DNA of 64,000 nt from Bettongia penicillata ogilbyi (GCA_023548195.1 JAJHZJ010000808.1:5251182-5315181); one strand, 5' to 3'; shown: positions 23,270 to 35,195, counted from the stretch's first letter. Notes: generated by a model not told the origin, from the letters alone. Made by a program: numbers and translations.

Positions 23270-23660
23270 GGGAGCATCATAACACCGTAGGGTCTGAAGG
23301 GATATCAGAAGATCTAATCTAACCTGATTTCCTTTCCACCAGCATTGTAGACGAGTGATCATTTAGCCTAGCCGTTATTTCAAGCCTTCCCGTGAAGGGG
23401 AGATCATTACCTCAAAGTGCCCCTCATCCTGCTTTTGGACAGTCAGGTAGTTAGTCCCTCCTGACCTCAGACCTACAAGTGATTTCCTATGACTTCTACC
23501 CATTGCCCCTCTGCCCTCTGGGGCCAAGAACCAAGGTAATCCTTCTTCCACCCTATTGTCCTCAGACATTGAAGACAATTAACACGCTTCTAGAAAGTAG
23601 CTTCTGCCAGCAGCCAGCTTGGTAAATTCTCTGATTTCCTATGGTGAACTGACATGATAG
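23270..23660 (-). repeat. CR1/L3 LINE 3' end, minus strand
   Basis: 'accgtagggtctgaagggat', 'cagaagatctaatctaacct', then 'ttttggacagtcaggtagtt', following the reversed CR1/L3 3' region ('gaagggacctcagaggtcatctagtcca...'). Confidence 0.55.
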
Positions 23661-24509
23661 AGATCCAGTTTTTTCTCTTCATTGACTTTTCAATTTGCCA
23701 TTATATTTGTAAGGGATGTTATCACTTTAAATTTTCTGTAGAATTTGCTCAAGAAGGTACCATCCAAGGTTGCTGGGAGAAACCAGAGAACTGCTAGAAA
23801 GTAGTTCATCAACCCTCTGTCACTTAAAACCATATTAAGTCTGCAATACAGAGCAGATAGAAGGACTTCGAGTGACTTTTTTGGGGAGCCTCTGTGTTTG
23901 GAAGACACAAAGCACCAGGGGCTCTCTTCAGCAGGATGCTAGCTAGCATGCTTCTTGAGCAGCGGCTTTCAGGTAGGAGAAAACCAGAAGGAGGCAGGAT
24001 ACTTGGATGGAGTAAGAAAGGGAAAATCTTGTTCCTGGAATCAATTATCTAACTCAGAAGCAAGAAAAATGTGTCTCTAGACTAGCAGGGAAGCAGTTAT
24101 AGAAAAGACTCTTTTGATAGAGAAGGTATCAAGCTGTGTAATTTAAAATAAACTACTGGAGGGACAACTGTCACCAAGCCAAGCCAGGGCGAGTTGTGTG
24201 TAACATCACTACTATAGAAATATGGGAGGGGGGTAAAGGGAAGTAATAAATTTGATTCTTAAATTTTGTTCATTTTAATAGGTCTGCAATGAATAAAACT
24301 TCAAGTCATTTCATTTAAGTTAAAGATAACATATTCTTAATCTTTTCAAATTTTGCAGATTTGTGGTTATAAATCTATGTAGCTTTAAGAAAACAGTTAT
24401 GAACTTGAACCTTAGTGAAAGTTCAATTTTTGGACTGACGACAATAGTAACTCTCACCTTTTAGTGGCAGTGCCATGTAATTGCAGTGGAGGTGACCAGA
24501 AAAAGAAAT
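23661..24509. other. Intronic stretch, no feature assigned
   Basis: No recognisable repeat or gene. Confidence 0.5.
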
Positions 24510-24760
24510 GAAGCTGTTCATAGTAGCTAATAACACTGGTTTGCAAAGCACTTTCTCTCCATAATCTCATTTGATTCTCATGAATAACCCTCTGAGTAAG
24601 GGTACTTGTTTTTACCATTTTTCATATGGGAAAACTTACTCTCAGAGAGCTGAAGTGATTTACCTGTAGTCATTTGAACCCAACTAATGGGTTCAAAATG
24701 TAATTGAAACCCAGGTCTCTCCTTACTTCATGTCCAGTGTTCTTTCTCTCACACCTTTTT
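24510..24760 (+). repeat. MIR SINE
   Basis: 'gcaaagcactttctctccat', 'aatctcatttgattctcatg', 'gaagtgatttacctgtagtc', 'aacccaggtctctccttact'. Confidence 0.75.
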
Positions 24761-24944
24761 TTTTTTTTTAGCAAGCTGCTTCTTACTTTGCCGTTCTGTA
24801 GCTTAAGTGATAGAACCGTAAAAGTAGATGTCATTAGGATGCCATAAGCATTCCCTTTGGTATATGTTTTCCAACAATTCTATCAATGCATATGACCAAA
24901 ACCCAAGGAAGCATTGGGAAAAACTGATATAAGAAATTTATGAA

Positions 24945-25150
24945 GCACTAGGTAATCTTGTCAAGAGCCCTGAAGGCTAGAGTTTGAATTTCTCCCAGAT
25001 ACTTCTTATCAAGTTTTTTAGTCTTTTGGACTCATTTTCCTCATCTATAAAAGATATATAATAAGAGAATCTATCTCACAGGGTTGTCATGAGGATCAGA
25101 TGAGTAAAGCTTTATATAATAATGCACTTGGCTACTTCCCTGAGATACAG
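24945..25150 (+). repeat. L2-tailed SINE
   Basis: 'gctagagtttgaatttctcc', 'tcattttcctcatctataaa', 'cacagggttgtcatgaggat', 'taataatgcacttggc'. Confidence 0.65.
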
Positions 25151-25394
25151 ATTAAATGGTGTTGATGAACAGAGGTACAGGTGTGGAGTGGAAAGAGTGC
25201 TGGAGGGGAGGGACAGAGATATGCAGATTGGTATTCATTTTTGGTGTGTTTCTGTACCTTAAATTACTATGTGATAATTTGTCCCTGTAATGCTGAAAAG
25301 TATAATACTCTCTACATGTGTGTGTTTGTGTATGCATGTGTAAGAAAATGGTGGTTATTTAGGAGTTTAGTGAGAAGTTTTTAAACCATCCACA

Positions 25395-25500
25395 TTACCA
25401 TAGTATTTACAACTGGAAAGGACATTTGAAATCAGATAGTCCAAATCCGTTACATTTACAGAAGAAGAAACTGAGACCTTGTCCAAGTGTAACGTTAATG
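25395..25500. repeat. CR1/L3- or MIR3-like fragment
   Basis: 'tttacaactggaaaggacat', 'gatagtccaaatccgttaca', 'agaagaagaaactgagacct'. Confidence 0.5.
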
Positions 25501-25660
25501 GGATTTAAGATCTTCCCCACCCATTAATAGACCTCACATGGAGGCCATTAAGTGAGACTTGTTTGTAGGAAGGCTTTCATACCTTTTGCTAATTTCTAAT
25601 TAGTCACTGAGTCATGAAGATTGTGTTATTGTGTTGCCTTCTGACTCTGAGAAGTGTGTA

Positions 25661-25701
25661 TACACACACACACACACATACACACACACACACACACACA
25701 C
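25661..25701. repeat. (AC)n microsatellite
   Basis: About 41 bp of AC with one ATAC interruption. Confidence 0.95.
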
Positions 25702-26539
25702 TCTGAGTTGGTATTTTGCTTTGGGGCCTCACTTTTGAGAAGGATCTTATGATTAACACCTCTCCCCCCAAATGCTCAGATGTAAAGACACTCGATCCAG
25801 AGATGTATGTAAAACATATAGCAATATTGCTTTGATTCAAACAGTCAGAGCCCTGTCAGTCTTTATTTCACTGCTTATATTTTCTCTGAAGTTCAGGGTG
25901 CTGACTTTTCCTCTGAACTAGTAAAAGTAATTTAGAAAGATTGTTGACCCCTTAAACAGCTATCTTTCCTGGTAAAGGAAATCTAAGAACCTGTGCTAGC
26001 AGCCAGTATGGTTGCCTTTACATCAAAGTCACAGAGGGTAAAATCATTCATAGAATTTAAACACAAATCTTGACGCCAAATCTTGTGCTGTTTTTATATT
26101 ATGTCTTCTCTATCTGGGATAAGTTCTGGATGGAAGTCTTTTAGAAGCCCTTTTGATTAACAGAATTTTACTTTTGTTATTTCTATGAATAGTCTTTTAG
26201 CTTTAAATAAATATCCCAGAGAAACCCACTTGTGGTTTGGAATATGTGGTAACTAGAGAGACAAAAATTAGATGCTGGATCCAGGGTGTACCACATTTAC
26301 ATATAGGAAGACTCATGCTCCATGCCAAAGGCAGGGGGTACCCCAGATTATTTTGAGGGAGAAACTGATTCTTAGGACATTGAGGCCTAAAAGGGAAGTA
26401 ATAGAAATTCAGCAGGTAGACAAGTGTTCCAAGGAGGCCAGTTTGCTAAGAAAAGCATCCAAGGCAAGGGCTTATTCCAAGATGGTCCCCGACTCAAAGC
26501 ATACTGAAAGTGGAGGTATCAATTCTGCTATGTAGTAAC
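25702..26539. other. Intronic stretch, no feature assigned
   Basis: Includes an 87-codon plus-strand ORF at 26272-26535 without recognisable domains. Confidence 0.5.
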
Positions 26540-26670
26540 TTGTGTGAACTGGAAGGCAAACCCCTTGACCTCTCTGGGCTTCTTTTTCCTCAACTTTAAA
26601 ACTAGAGACTGGATTAGATGCCTTCTAAGGTCTCTTCCAGCTCTAAATCTATGATCCTTCTAATCCCATG
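26540..26670 (+). repeat. L2-tailed SINE, 3' part
   Basis: 'cttgacctctctgggcttct', 'gagactggattagatgcctt', 'ctaaggtctcttccagctct', 'aaatctatgatcc'. Confidence 0.7.
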
Positions 26671-27224
26671 TGGGCCCTTGAATGGTAATCCCTTGGTGTT
26701 ACCATATGACTTTACTTGGGACAGCATTATTCCTATGGAATACCCACCTATTGCTGACGACAAAATCAAATGGCAGGTTAAATTCAAGGCATATTGTTAA
26801 TGCATTTGTGTACTGCTTTTCTAAGAGATACTTGGTTAGTTAAAATCCCCATCACCAATGAATTCTGGGTCTTGGCATCTTTGCTAAGCTTCTGAAAGAA
26901 GGCCAAACCAGGTTTTTCCTCTTGGTTTGGAGGATTGTAATAAACCCTGGTCATAAGGTTCCCCTTGAAACTTAACCCAGAAATTTTTCTAGCCGCTGGT
27001 CTCCTCCTACTTCCTGCATGTGGGCTTGCACCAAATTTTCCTTTATCCCAATCTGGTCTTTCTGAATAGACTATTCTCTTGTACTCTATTTCAACATATC
27101 ACCATTATGCCAATCAAAACAGACCTGTCTCTAGAAAATAAGATTTGTCATTCTTCTTGCTCATTTCCTACTCTCCCGGTATTTGTCTTTCAGCAGCTAA
27201 CCATTGACTCCTGAGGCCTGCTGT

Positions 27225-27400
27225 CTCCTGGGCAAGTCACTTAACCTCCGTTTGCCTCAGTTTCCTCATCTGTAAAGTAGGAGTTATAAAGGCAACTACT
27301 TCCCAGGGTTATTGTAAAAAATCAAATGAGAATTTCGAAATGCTTAGCACAGTGCCCAACACATGGTAAACACTATTTAAATGTTATTTGGCAATTTTCT
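27225..27400 (+). repeat. L2-tailed SINE, 3' part
   Basis: 'tgggcaagtcacttaacctc', 'tgcctcagtttcctcatctg', 'cagggttattgtaaaaaatc', 'gcacagtgcccaacacatgg'. It lies about 330 bp upstream of the LIMCH1 exon. Confidence 0.8.
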
Positions 27401-27691
27401 TCTCTAAACCATATCTTTTAAAATTAATTTTTTGACATTTTCTATCACTTTCCTAAATATCAACAAAATTAACCATCTAGACAATGTTTGCCAGCCGTTC
27501 TTTCCACACTCACTCACCACCCCATTGAAATGAAAGAATCCCCTGACTTTTTCAAATCCTGAAACTTGAATCACTGCAGCCAAAGTTTGGTATTGCCAGA
27601 TCGATTTACGTATGTACTTTACTTAACCTGTTTTAAATTTGCAGCTTTCCTTTCATTTCGTATCACTGGATAAAAATGATTTGTGTGGTCA

Positions 27692-27731
27692 TCTTTATTT
27701 CTTACTTTAACGTGTTGTCTTTTTGTGACAG
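27692..27731 (+). other. LIMCH1: Splice acceptor region of the LIMCH1 CH exon
   Basis: A pyrimidine-rich run (CATCTTTATTTCTTACTTTAA, then TGTTGTCTTTTTGTGACAG) leads to AG at 27730-27731. The A of TTACTTTAAC at about 27704-27714 is a plausible branch point, about 20-30 nt upstream. No competing AG lies between the tract and the exon. Confidence 0.8.
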
Positions 27732-27801
27732 GCTGCTGAATGCTATAAAACCAGGACTCGTAAAAAAGATCAATAGATTGCCCACCCCCATTGCAGGATT
27801 G
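27732..27801 (+). CDS. LIMCH1: LIMCH1 internal coding exon, part of the calponin-homology domain
   Basis: This is a 70-nt exon between a TTTTTGTGACAG acceptor and a GTGAGTATT donor. The first base completes a codon begun in the previous exon; the other 69 bases give 23 codons with no stop, reading LLNAIKPG then [15 protein letters not shown]. That peptide is the middle of a type-1-like CH domain and matches LIMCH1 as I know it. The paralogue LMO7 reads KPGVIKKINRLSTPIAGL at this place, so LIMCH1 fits better. The exon enters in phase 2 and leaves in phase 0, as expected if the previous exon ends in GA (giving Glu) and the next starts with Asp-Asn. No substitution disrupts the reading frame, in contrast to everything around it. 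In the CH fold this piece forms the helix with the conserved LPTP turn, part of the actin/myosin-associated N-terminal module. Skipping it would shift the frame. Confidence 0.9.
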
Positions 27802-27810
27802 GTGAGTATT
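27802..27810 (+). other. LIMCH1: Splice donor of the LIMCH1 CH exon
   Basis: GTGAGTATT follows exon bases ATTG directly. It agrees with the U1 consensus (GTRAGT) at all six core positions, so this looks like a strong constitutive donor. Confidence 0.85.
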
Positions 27811-28329
27811 ATGAAGTGATTTTTTTCTCTCACTATGACTTGCCATAAGTGTAAAAATATTTTGATGGAAGTATTTGACTGTGACATTGAATGAGACAGT
27901 ATCCAATCTCTTGGATGTAGAAGAATCTAAAAATGCAAGACTGAAGCGAACTCTACGTTCGTAGCACTTGAATCTTGGCTCAATCTCTTCCTTCCCTGAA
28001 CATGGATGTTCATTGTTAGGGAGATGAATTTGTTTCTGGGTTAGATATTTATAATTCAGTTATACTTGTGGATGAATACAGTAGTAATTGCCTTATTTCA
28101 GTCTTTAATTCATTTGTTCTAAAAATTGAGGGAAGAACATTTCTGAAGAACTTTTCTAAACTTTTCTAAGATTATCTAAAAGATAATCTTGATGAATTAT
28201 GGTTTTCACTTGGACTTCAGTGCTCTGCACAGGGAGTTATAGTACATACTATTGTCCTTGGTAAATGGAGGTTCTAATAGTGTGCTGAGTTACTATGTTG
28301 TAGAGAGCCCTCTACTTCGTCATTCATTC
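27811..28329. other. Intron just after the exon, no feature assigned
   Basis: AT-rich. An antisense ORF at 27906-27619 overlaps the exon and is its shadow. Confidence 0.5.
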
Positions 28330-28455
28330 AGTATTTAGCCATTTAGCAAGCATTCACCATGCACCTACTGTGCGTAGAGCCCAGTGCTAGGCCTTGGGAG
28401 AACACAGAGTTTAAATAAAATACAGTCTCTGCTCTCATGGAGTTTGTAGACCAAT
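28330..28455 (+). repeat. Ancient repeat A, head
   Basis: 'accatgcacctactgtgcgt', 'gcccagtgctaggccttggg', 'acagtctctgctctcatgga' is the family head. Confidence 0.65.
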
Positions 28456-28614
28456 TTACTCTGCTCTCCAGAATTGTATACTATAAAACAAAGACAGGGT
28501 AGCATTTATATCAAGGAATACACACTGAAGAAAAGAAAATCAGCTTAAAATGATGTATTAGGTTTCTAACTTGAGGTGGAGGTTATTATTTTCATTGCTA
28601 TAATTAATGCTTGT

Positions 28615-29110
28615 AGAATCTTGAAACTGTAGAAGGCCTCAGAAATCATCAGGTCCAATCCCCTTCCAAAGCATTAATCTCCTCTATGATATCTCAGACA
28701 AGTGATCCCTCTCCAGTGATAAGGGACTCACTACCTCTCAGGAGAGCACGTCCCACTTTTGGATAGCTCTAACTTTTAGGAAGGATTAAATCCAAATCTG
28801 CTTACTGTAGCTTCCATTCACTAGTCCCTGATCTGCTCTTTGGAGCCAAGTTCCACTTCAGCATCAAAGCTCTTAATATTTGGAGACAGCTATAACATTA
28901 CCCCTGAGGTTTCTGTTCTCCAGACTACTAAACATCTGGAGATTTCTTCAGTTTATCCTGGAAGGGCATGATTTTGAGGCTCTTTCCCATCTTGGTCATT
29001 CTGTTCTATTCCCGATACATCCTTGTCAGTCTTCTTTCTAAAATGTGGTATGTAGAACTTCACACAATATTCCACATTTGGTCTGACAAATGTGAAAGGC
29101 TGAACACGCC
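28615..29110 (-). repeat. CR1/L3 LINE 3' end, minus strand
   Basis: Reversed CR1-clade 3' region: 'tagaatcttgaaactgtaga', 'catcaggtccaatccccttc', 'gataagggactcactacctc', 'ggtttctgttctccagacta', 'aaaatgtggtatgtagaact', 'tccacatttggtctgacaaa'. The block order matches amniote CR1-type copies. Confidence 0.75.
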
Positions 29111-30229
29111 TGTTCTGCACTTCTGTTTTTGGAATGTCGCGTCAAATGAGGTTTTTGGATTTTGGAATCTATAGAGTTCTAGCTCTGGAGTTTGTTTCCT
29201 TTTTTTAAAGAAAGATAGTGTAGTGTGAGGGTGAATGAGAAGACTGACAAGAAGTAGTTTAGTTACTGTAGAGACAAGAAGGGAAGGAGTCCTTAAGATG
29301 CTCCTGCAGGTAAAGTACAGCTTTTTTGCTGGATTCTTGGCAGAACCTTGTATTTCTCTCATCTGTCCTTGATTCCCAATACAAATAATTTTTAGCTGAA
29401 CTGTGGACCTCTGAACTCCCAAGTTTATGAGGACCTCTTCTGGTCAAGGGGAGTTGTGAGGCTACCAAGACTGAGACCCAGGCAGAGGCTGGGATCTAGG
29501 TTCCCCCTGCTCTAGGCCCAATTGATGTTTTTTCTCAGGGGTTTGAATGAAATGCTGTCTCTTCTTTGTTTGCTCAAATATCTTGTGTTCTGAATTAACT
29601 CTGCGCAGGTCTCATAGGTCATTACCAAGTCCTTTACCCAATCTTTCACCCAGCTCAAACAGGTTTCCGGTGCAATATCCCTGGAATTCATCCAGTGGCT
29701 TTCAAGGATTTTTCATACTTAGTCCAAAGTCTTTGTTTGATGGAGACATTTTCTTGCCTGATAAACATAGCACTAAAATAGGGGAGAGAGGGGATGGCTT
29801 TGACTCTGTCTTTGCATAGTCCATTGGTTACTTGATTTTTTGCCATTTCTACTTTAGCTCGCTCGGAAGCTGTCATTAAAATGCCGTAATTCCATTCTTT
29901 AATAGAATCTTCAAAACTCATTCAGGTTGATGTCTTGAAACATGAATAGCATAATTATGATGAGATTGATTCTAACAATTTCCATTTTTTAAAATCAATC
30001 ATATATATGGCCAACTCTGACCTTGAGGCCCAGAGAATTAATGCCCAAGGTGCTTGTCATAGAATTGGTACCAACCCTGTGAACTCCAAGAGAGGAAGAG
30101 AGAAAGTACATCTGAGGCAGGTTCTTCAGAGGAACTCTGGAACCATGAGCAAGGAGTTGATCTTCATGAGTCTTAAGAGGAATTAGATGTACAATCTGGA
30201 CAATGTCAACACTTTCATTCAGACTGTGA
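29111..30229. other. Intronic stretch, no feature assigned
   Basis: ORFs of up to 120 codons on the minus strand (29060-29422) have no recognisable domain. Confidence 0.5.
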
Positions 30230-30340
30230 AACCCTGAACAAGTCATTGTATAATCTCTCTGGACCTCAGTTACCTCATCTATAAAAAGTGAGAGTTTGAC
30301 AGCCCCCAAGATACCTTCTAGCTCTACATCCATGAGCCAC
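30230..30340 (+). repeat. L2-tailed SINE, 3' part
   Basis: 'gaacaagtcattgtataatc', 'ggacctcagttacctcatct', 'gataccttctagctctacat'. Confidence 0.65.
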
Positions 30341-30889
30341 GATCTTTGTGCAGTTTCTTGTCTTATAAAATTTGTCTCCTGATCTGTTAAAACTGGTTCA
30401 GAACAAAGGAACAGTTTCTAAAGAAAAAAAGACATTCAGGGAGAAATCAGCTGCTTTTTTGCCCATTGGAAAGTTGAGTCCTCTTTTTCCATCTTATATT
30501 TTCCTTCCTTTGATTATATCTTTTCTTTTGATTAATATATTCACCCCTTTAACCTTATATCTTGGAGGGAAATACTACCATACCATGTTCCATACTACTA
30601 CAATTCCATTTGGAATTGATTCTTATTTTTCCTCTAATCAATAAACTGTCTATATACAACATTTGATATAGAAATGACTTCTTTTGGGCAGCCAGTCATT
30701 TCCAAAGTGTTAAGCTAGAATAAATTTCTTTCCCTTCTTCTGTGATGCTATTGACTGTTCACCAAGTACAGAACCTCTGCTGAATGATGAAAATGTATAT
30801 CATATCTAGGCATGAGGTGTCTTCGTGCTCAGCCCAAATCAATTCAACAAATATAAGTAGCCTTTAGGTCTTCCTGGTCCAGCCCTCAA

Positions 30890-31115
30890 CATTTGCCTTT
30901 CTTATATGTGCTCCACACCCTGACACTAATCTGCCCTGCCACTGTAACTTATAGTACTTCTATAGTACTTATAGGACCTTTCCTCCTGCTGTACAGATGA
31001 ACCTTTTCAATATTGTTTCCTCCAGTTAGAGCATGAGTTCCTTGAGTACAGGGATTATCTTGCTTTTTTCATAAGTGTTTGTAGTACTTAAAACATTTAT
31101 GTCATTTGTATGTGA
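30890..31115 (+). repeat. L2 LINE 3' end
   Basis: 'gcatgagttccttgagtaca', 'gggattatcttgcttttttc', 'agtgtttgtagtacttaaaa'. Confidence 0.6.
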
Positions 31116-31411
31116 ATAATAAAATGAAGACAGTTAAAAATAAAGTGATCTTTTCAGCCACATCCATAGCAGTTGATGGTATTTTCTTGGCTAGCTAGAA
31201 ATGACCTATTAAGAAAATCCAGTGTATAAAAATGTGAACTGGGAAAAAAAATAGATAAACCAAGGTTTATTTGCCTTACCAAAGAATTTATCATTTTGTG
31301 CATTTACATAGCAATTCCCTACTTACTATATTTACTAATTACCCACTAATCCTATTGGGTATTCAAGTGAGTGCTTGATATTTAATTTTTAGGAATAAAT
31401 TTGTTTAACAG

Positions 31412-31610
31412 GAGGAATAGCATTATATAATGGATAGAATACTATACTTAGCTTCTAGAAGACCTGAGTTCAAATTCTGCCTCTGGCACTTTTGATTTTA
31501 TGTCCACAAGCCTCAGGAAAGACTCAGATTACATCTCATCCCTCTCATCTGTTGTAGTAGAAGGAGTTTTCCATGTTGAGACTTCTCATAGTAACACAGT
31601 CTTGAATCCT
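31412..31610 (+). repeat. Marsupial tRNA-derived SINE
   Basis: 'ttatataatggatagaatac', 'agacctgagttcaaattctg', tail 'agtagaaggagttttccatg' and 'gacttctcatagtaacacag'. Confidence 0.7.
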
Positions 31611-32015
31611 TGATGTGTTAACATATGAAGCAATGCATATATGAATCTATCCATCATTTGCCAATAAGAATTTGTTTACATACTGTTTTGGATTTGTGAT
31701 TTATACAAAGACTGTTATTATATTATATAGATATAATATTTTATAGATACATATGTATACATATAAATATACATATATATACAAATGCATGTATATACAT
31801 AAAAAAACAAAGTTGTTTTTTCTTTTTTAAAGTATGCTTATTTTTTTCCCCATCTTGGACTATTGCAATTCTTTTATTAATGTTCATTAGGGAATGTACA
31901 TTAGGTTTGGTAACTTTGTGTTTCAAGGTAAGAGAATGGTACCAAGGCATGCTTTTGTAAATCAAGCCATCAAGCATTTATGAGTCAGCTGCTAGGTGCC
32001 AGGCACAAGGTGCTG

Positions 32016-32242
32016 AGTGTGTTCAGTCATTTTTCAGTTGTGTCTGACTCTTCGTGACCCCTTTTTGGGAGTTTTCATGGCAGAGATACGGGAATGGTTT
32101 GCCTTCTCTAGCTCATTTTACAGATAAAGAAAACACGTGCCCAGGTTTCCACAATGTTAGAGGTCAAGATTTGAACTCAGAAAGATGGGTCTTCCCGATG
32201 CCAGGCCTGGTACTTTATCCACTGAACCACTTAGTTGTCCCT
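32016..32242 (-). mobile_element. tRNA-SINE with BovB/RTE-like tail, inserted in repeat A
   Basis: 'tcagttgtgtctgactcttc' and 'gtgacccctttttgggag' is the reversed RTE tail. 'catggcagagatacgggaat' and 'ggtttgcc' follow, and it ends in the reversed head 'tactttatccactgaaccac'. Flanks AGGTGCTG (32008-32015) and AGGTACTG (32243-32250) are a likely TSD. Removing the insert restores a repeat A head ('ctaggtgccaggcaca...gggaaaagacaaaaatgaaa'). Confidence 0.8.
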
Positions 32243-32250
32243 AGGTACTG

Positions 32251-33216
32251 GGAAAAGACAAAAATGAAATGCCTTATGCCCTCAATGAGTGGGTCTTTTA
32301 TGAGCAAATTATCATGCACATGTCCACATGTTACATACATGTTACATGTTTGATATATAAATGGGGCTTTGTATATATGTGTATTTATGTACGTATGTAT
32401 GGAAACATACAAAATAAATATAAGGCCATTATGTTGGAGTGGTACTAAATACAAGCGAGTTGACTTACTGTTGCTTTAAGAAAACAAATGCAGTACTTGA
32501 ATAACTGTGTTTTTCCTTTTTTTTCTTTAACCCTAGCAGGTAGTCTTGGAGTTGGCCAGCGATTTGGGCCAGGTGCAGTATAGATATAAGTTGATGTGGC
32601 TGTAGTTACATAGGAAATCTCCTTCTCCAGTTTCAGGCTCCTAAACCAGAGAAATCGAGGGGATCAGAAGTGAATACTGAATCATTTAGGGTGCGACATA
32701 AGGCTTCTAGTGTGGTTTGCCCATCATCAGGGAGAAAGACATGTTGTTCCTGACTGTGAGGGTGAGAGCGTTAGCATCAGCAACATCCCTGATCTGATTC
32801 CTTGAGCCAGGAGCATATTCCCTATGCCTGGATACCACGTGAGGCTCTTTAGAAGTGTGCCCTTTACTGCTTTGTGGTGGCGAGAATGCAATCCCTTTAG
32901 ATAATGCAGCTGTTTGGCTTGAAGATAAATCTAAAAGTGCGTTTAAAAATAGTGATCCCAAATTATAAACACGTGGAGACTTAAAAGCTAGGACTTAGGT
33001 GTATTTTAGCCCCTAAGTTGAACTGTGGTTACAAAGAATTCAGGGGTGAAGGTGTTAAAACGAAGTAGTTGAAAATCATTTCCTGGCAAGAAAGCCAAGC
33101 CCTGAGTTCAGGGTCTGTGTTTCTTCTGTAACAATTGCTGACATCTGAAACTGTGTAAGGGCTGCATGCAGATGCTCGCATTCTTTGTTAGGTGTTAGTG
33201 ATGCTATTAACTGTGG

Positions 33217-33218
<2 letters not shown>
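32251..33218. other. Intronic stretch, no feature assigned
   Basis: ATAT/ACGT-rich at 32330-32420; otherwise unassigned. Confidence 0.5.

Positions 33219-33253
<35 letters not shown>
33219..33253. repeat. (AG)n microsatellite
   Basis: About 35 bp of pure AG. Confidence 0.95.
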
Positions 33254-33256
<3 letters not shown>

Positions 33257-34284
33257 CCTCAAATAGAGGCTTTGCCTTGCCAAAGAATTAAAAATGCTAC
33301 CCTCCTATGGGCCAAGTCTCGAACATTGCACAATAAAACCACAAAGCTGGAGCCCCAGTTTAGCGGTCCGGAAAGATCATCCTGAATTTTGTTTCATCTT
33401 GGAATGTTAGACATCCTTGTGAAAAGAACATATGTACAAAATGTTTGCCTATGATCCCCCTTCTTTGAGTTAATTATTTTTTTCTTGCCCCAGATGAGAC
33501 AATTCTCTTTTATCAGTGACAGGCAGTGGCAAAAAGTGGGGCCTGCCTTTAGATTCTGGTTGTCCTGGCGGACCTCCTTCCCCTAGGGCTTCCTTTCTAG
33601 GCACCAGCATTTTGCCTTTTCTCCAGGACAGTTCTAAAAGAACAAGAGATATCTTAGTGTCCTAGAATCTTAGAGCTTTTTTGGGGGGAAAGTAGAGATC
33701 ATATCATCTGATTTTCTCAGCTCATATGACAGGAAAAAAACTGTGGTTTTTCCTTGAGAAGTTATTCAAATTCCTACCAGAACCTAAATCAACTGACTTC
33801 TAGTTATCACTTAATCCAAATTCAGAGCTTTTTTCAAAATAAAAGTTTTTCTTTTCTTTTCTTTCCTAAGTTTTTTCATTAAATAAAAATCTACCTTCTC
33901 TTCCTTCAACTTCTGTTCCCCTCCACTCCTAAACCTGACAAAGAAAGGAAAGTAGAGTTCCTGCTACAAACATATGTGATTAAGAAGGAAAATCCCCATA
34001 TGGACCAGGTCAAAAAAATCATGTCTCAGTCTTACTCTGACCTCTGTGTCAGAAGGTGGGTACCATGTTTTCATCCTGAGACCTCAGAGGCCAAGAATTG
34101 GGAAAATGCTGCTAATTAGATATTTAGCTTCATTCAGTTGCTGACATAAAAACTCTTCTGTTAAAATGTCTGTTAAATGAAGGTATGCCAGTTTAATATG
34201 TGCGAACTGCAAATTCAAATTTAAATTCGCTTAAATTCACTTTTTCTAGGTGGTTGTGTTCAATCTGGTAACACTCTACTGTGC

Positions 34285-34438
34285 ATGAAAGAGACAGGCA
34301 GGGGCAAGTGGGCACCAGCTCTGGAGTCAGGAGGACCAGATTTCAGAGTCTGCCTCAGACACTTACGATCTGTGTGACCCTGGGCAAGTCACTCAACCCC
34401 AGTTACCTCAAAAGAAAGAAAGAAAGAGATAAGCAGTT
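34285..34438 (+). repeat. Marsupial tRNA-derived SINE with GAAA tail
   Basis: 'agctctggagtcaggaggac', 'gtctgcctcagacacttacg', 'ctgtgtgaccctgggcaagt', 'cactcaaccccagttacctc' and then (AAAG)n. This is one of the least diverged SINEs here; its 5' head is degraded. Confidence 0.85.
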
Positions 34439-34981
34439 AGCTATGGGCAACAGACCTTTCTTTTTTCTTTTTTCTCTATTTTTTGTCTTGTTTATTTTTT
34501 TAAACAAAGCCTTATTTCTTAAGAATCATCCTAATGCTGCCAGTTAGTTTGGCCCTGGTTGAGTTGCCAGTGCCACAGTCAGGTCCCAATGACAACAGAA
34601 AGGTTGCTGGTGGTAAGTCACTACCAAAACGAGGACAAGATCTCGATTTCCTTCATATCATTTCTAAACTTGGCCATTTGGTCACCCTAACCCACTCAGG
34701 AATGTATTTTTTGGAAAAGTGACTGAATGTTTTTTTTTTAACCTAAAAGATAGAGTTACAAAACAGATTACTTGCAATGGGATTTACTGAAAAAAATTCA
34801 AATGTAAATTTCCAGAAAACTCTGTGTACTTAAGGAAGTTGGTATTTGCTTGGCTTTATGAAAGCAAGAACAGTGGTAGTTTGATGCCTGCTCAGAGGTC
34901 AGAGAAAGGCATGAAAAATGATGAATGCTCAGAGAACATTGCCATATTTGAAGAGAAGGAAATGTTAAAATCTTCAAGAGT

Positions 34982-35195
34982 TAGTATGGCATGATGGAGT
35001 AAGAGTTGGTCTTGGAGTTAGGAGACCTAGGTTAAAGTCCTGTCGGGCACATTGTGGCTGTTTGATTTCACTTAACTTCTGAAACTTTTACTATGTAACT
35101 TTGACATTGCAAAGTAAGGAAGGGTCAGTCTGCATTGGGAAAAAAGAGAGTCCTCATCCAGAGTTCCCTATACTGAAGAAAATCACAGGTGCCTG
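34982..35195 (+). repeat. Marsupial tRNA-derived SINE
   Basis: 'gtatggcatgatggagtaag', 'ttggagttaggagacctagg', tail 'cagtctgcattgggaaaaaa' and 'gttccctatactgaagaaaa', then 'tcacagg'. Confidence 0.75.

Noticed and set aside
27619..27906. Two antisense ORFs overlapping the LIMCH1 exon
   Set aside because: They are shadows of the sense exon and flanking intron, without domain features.
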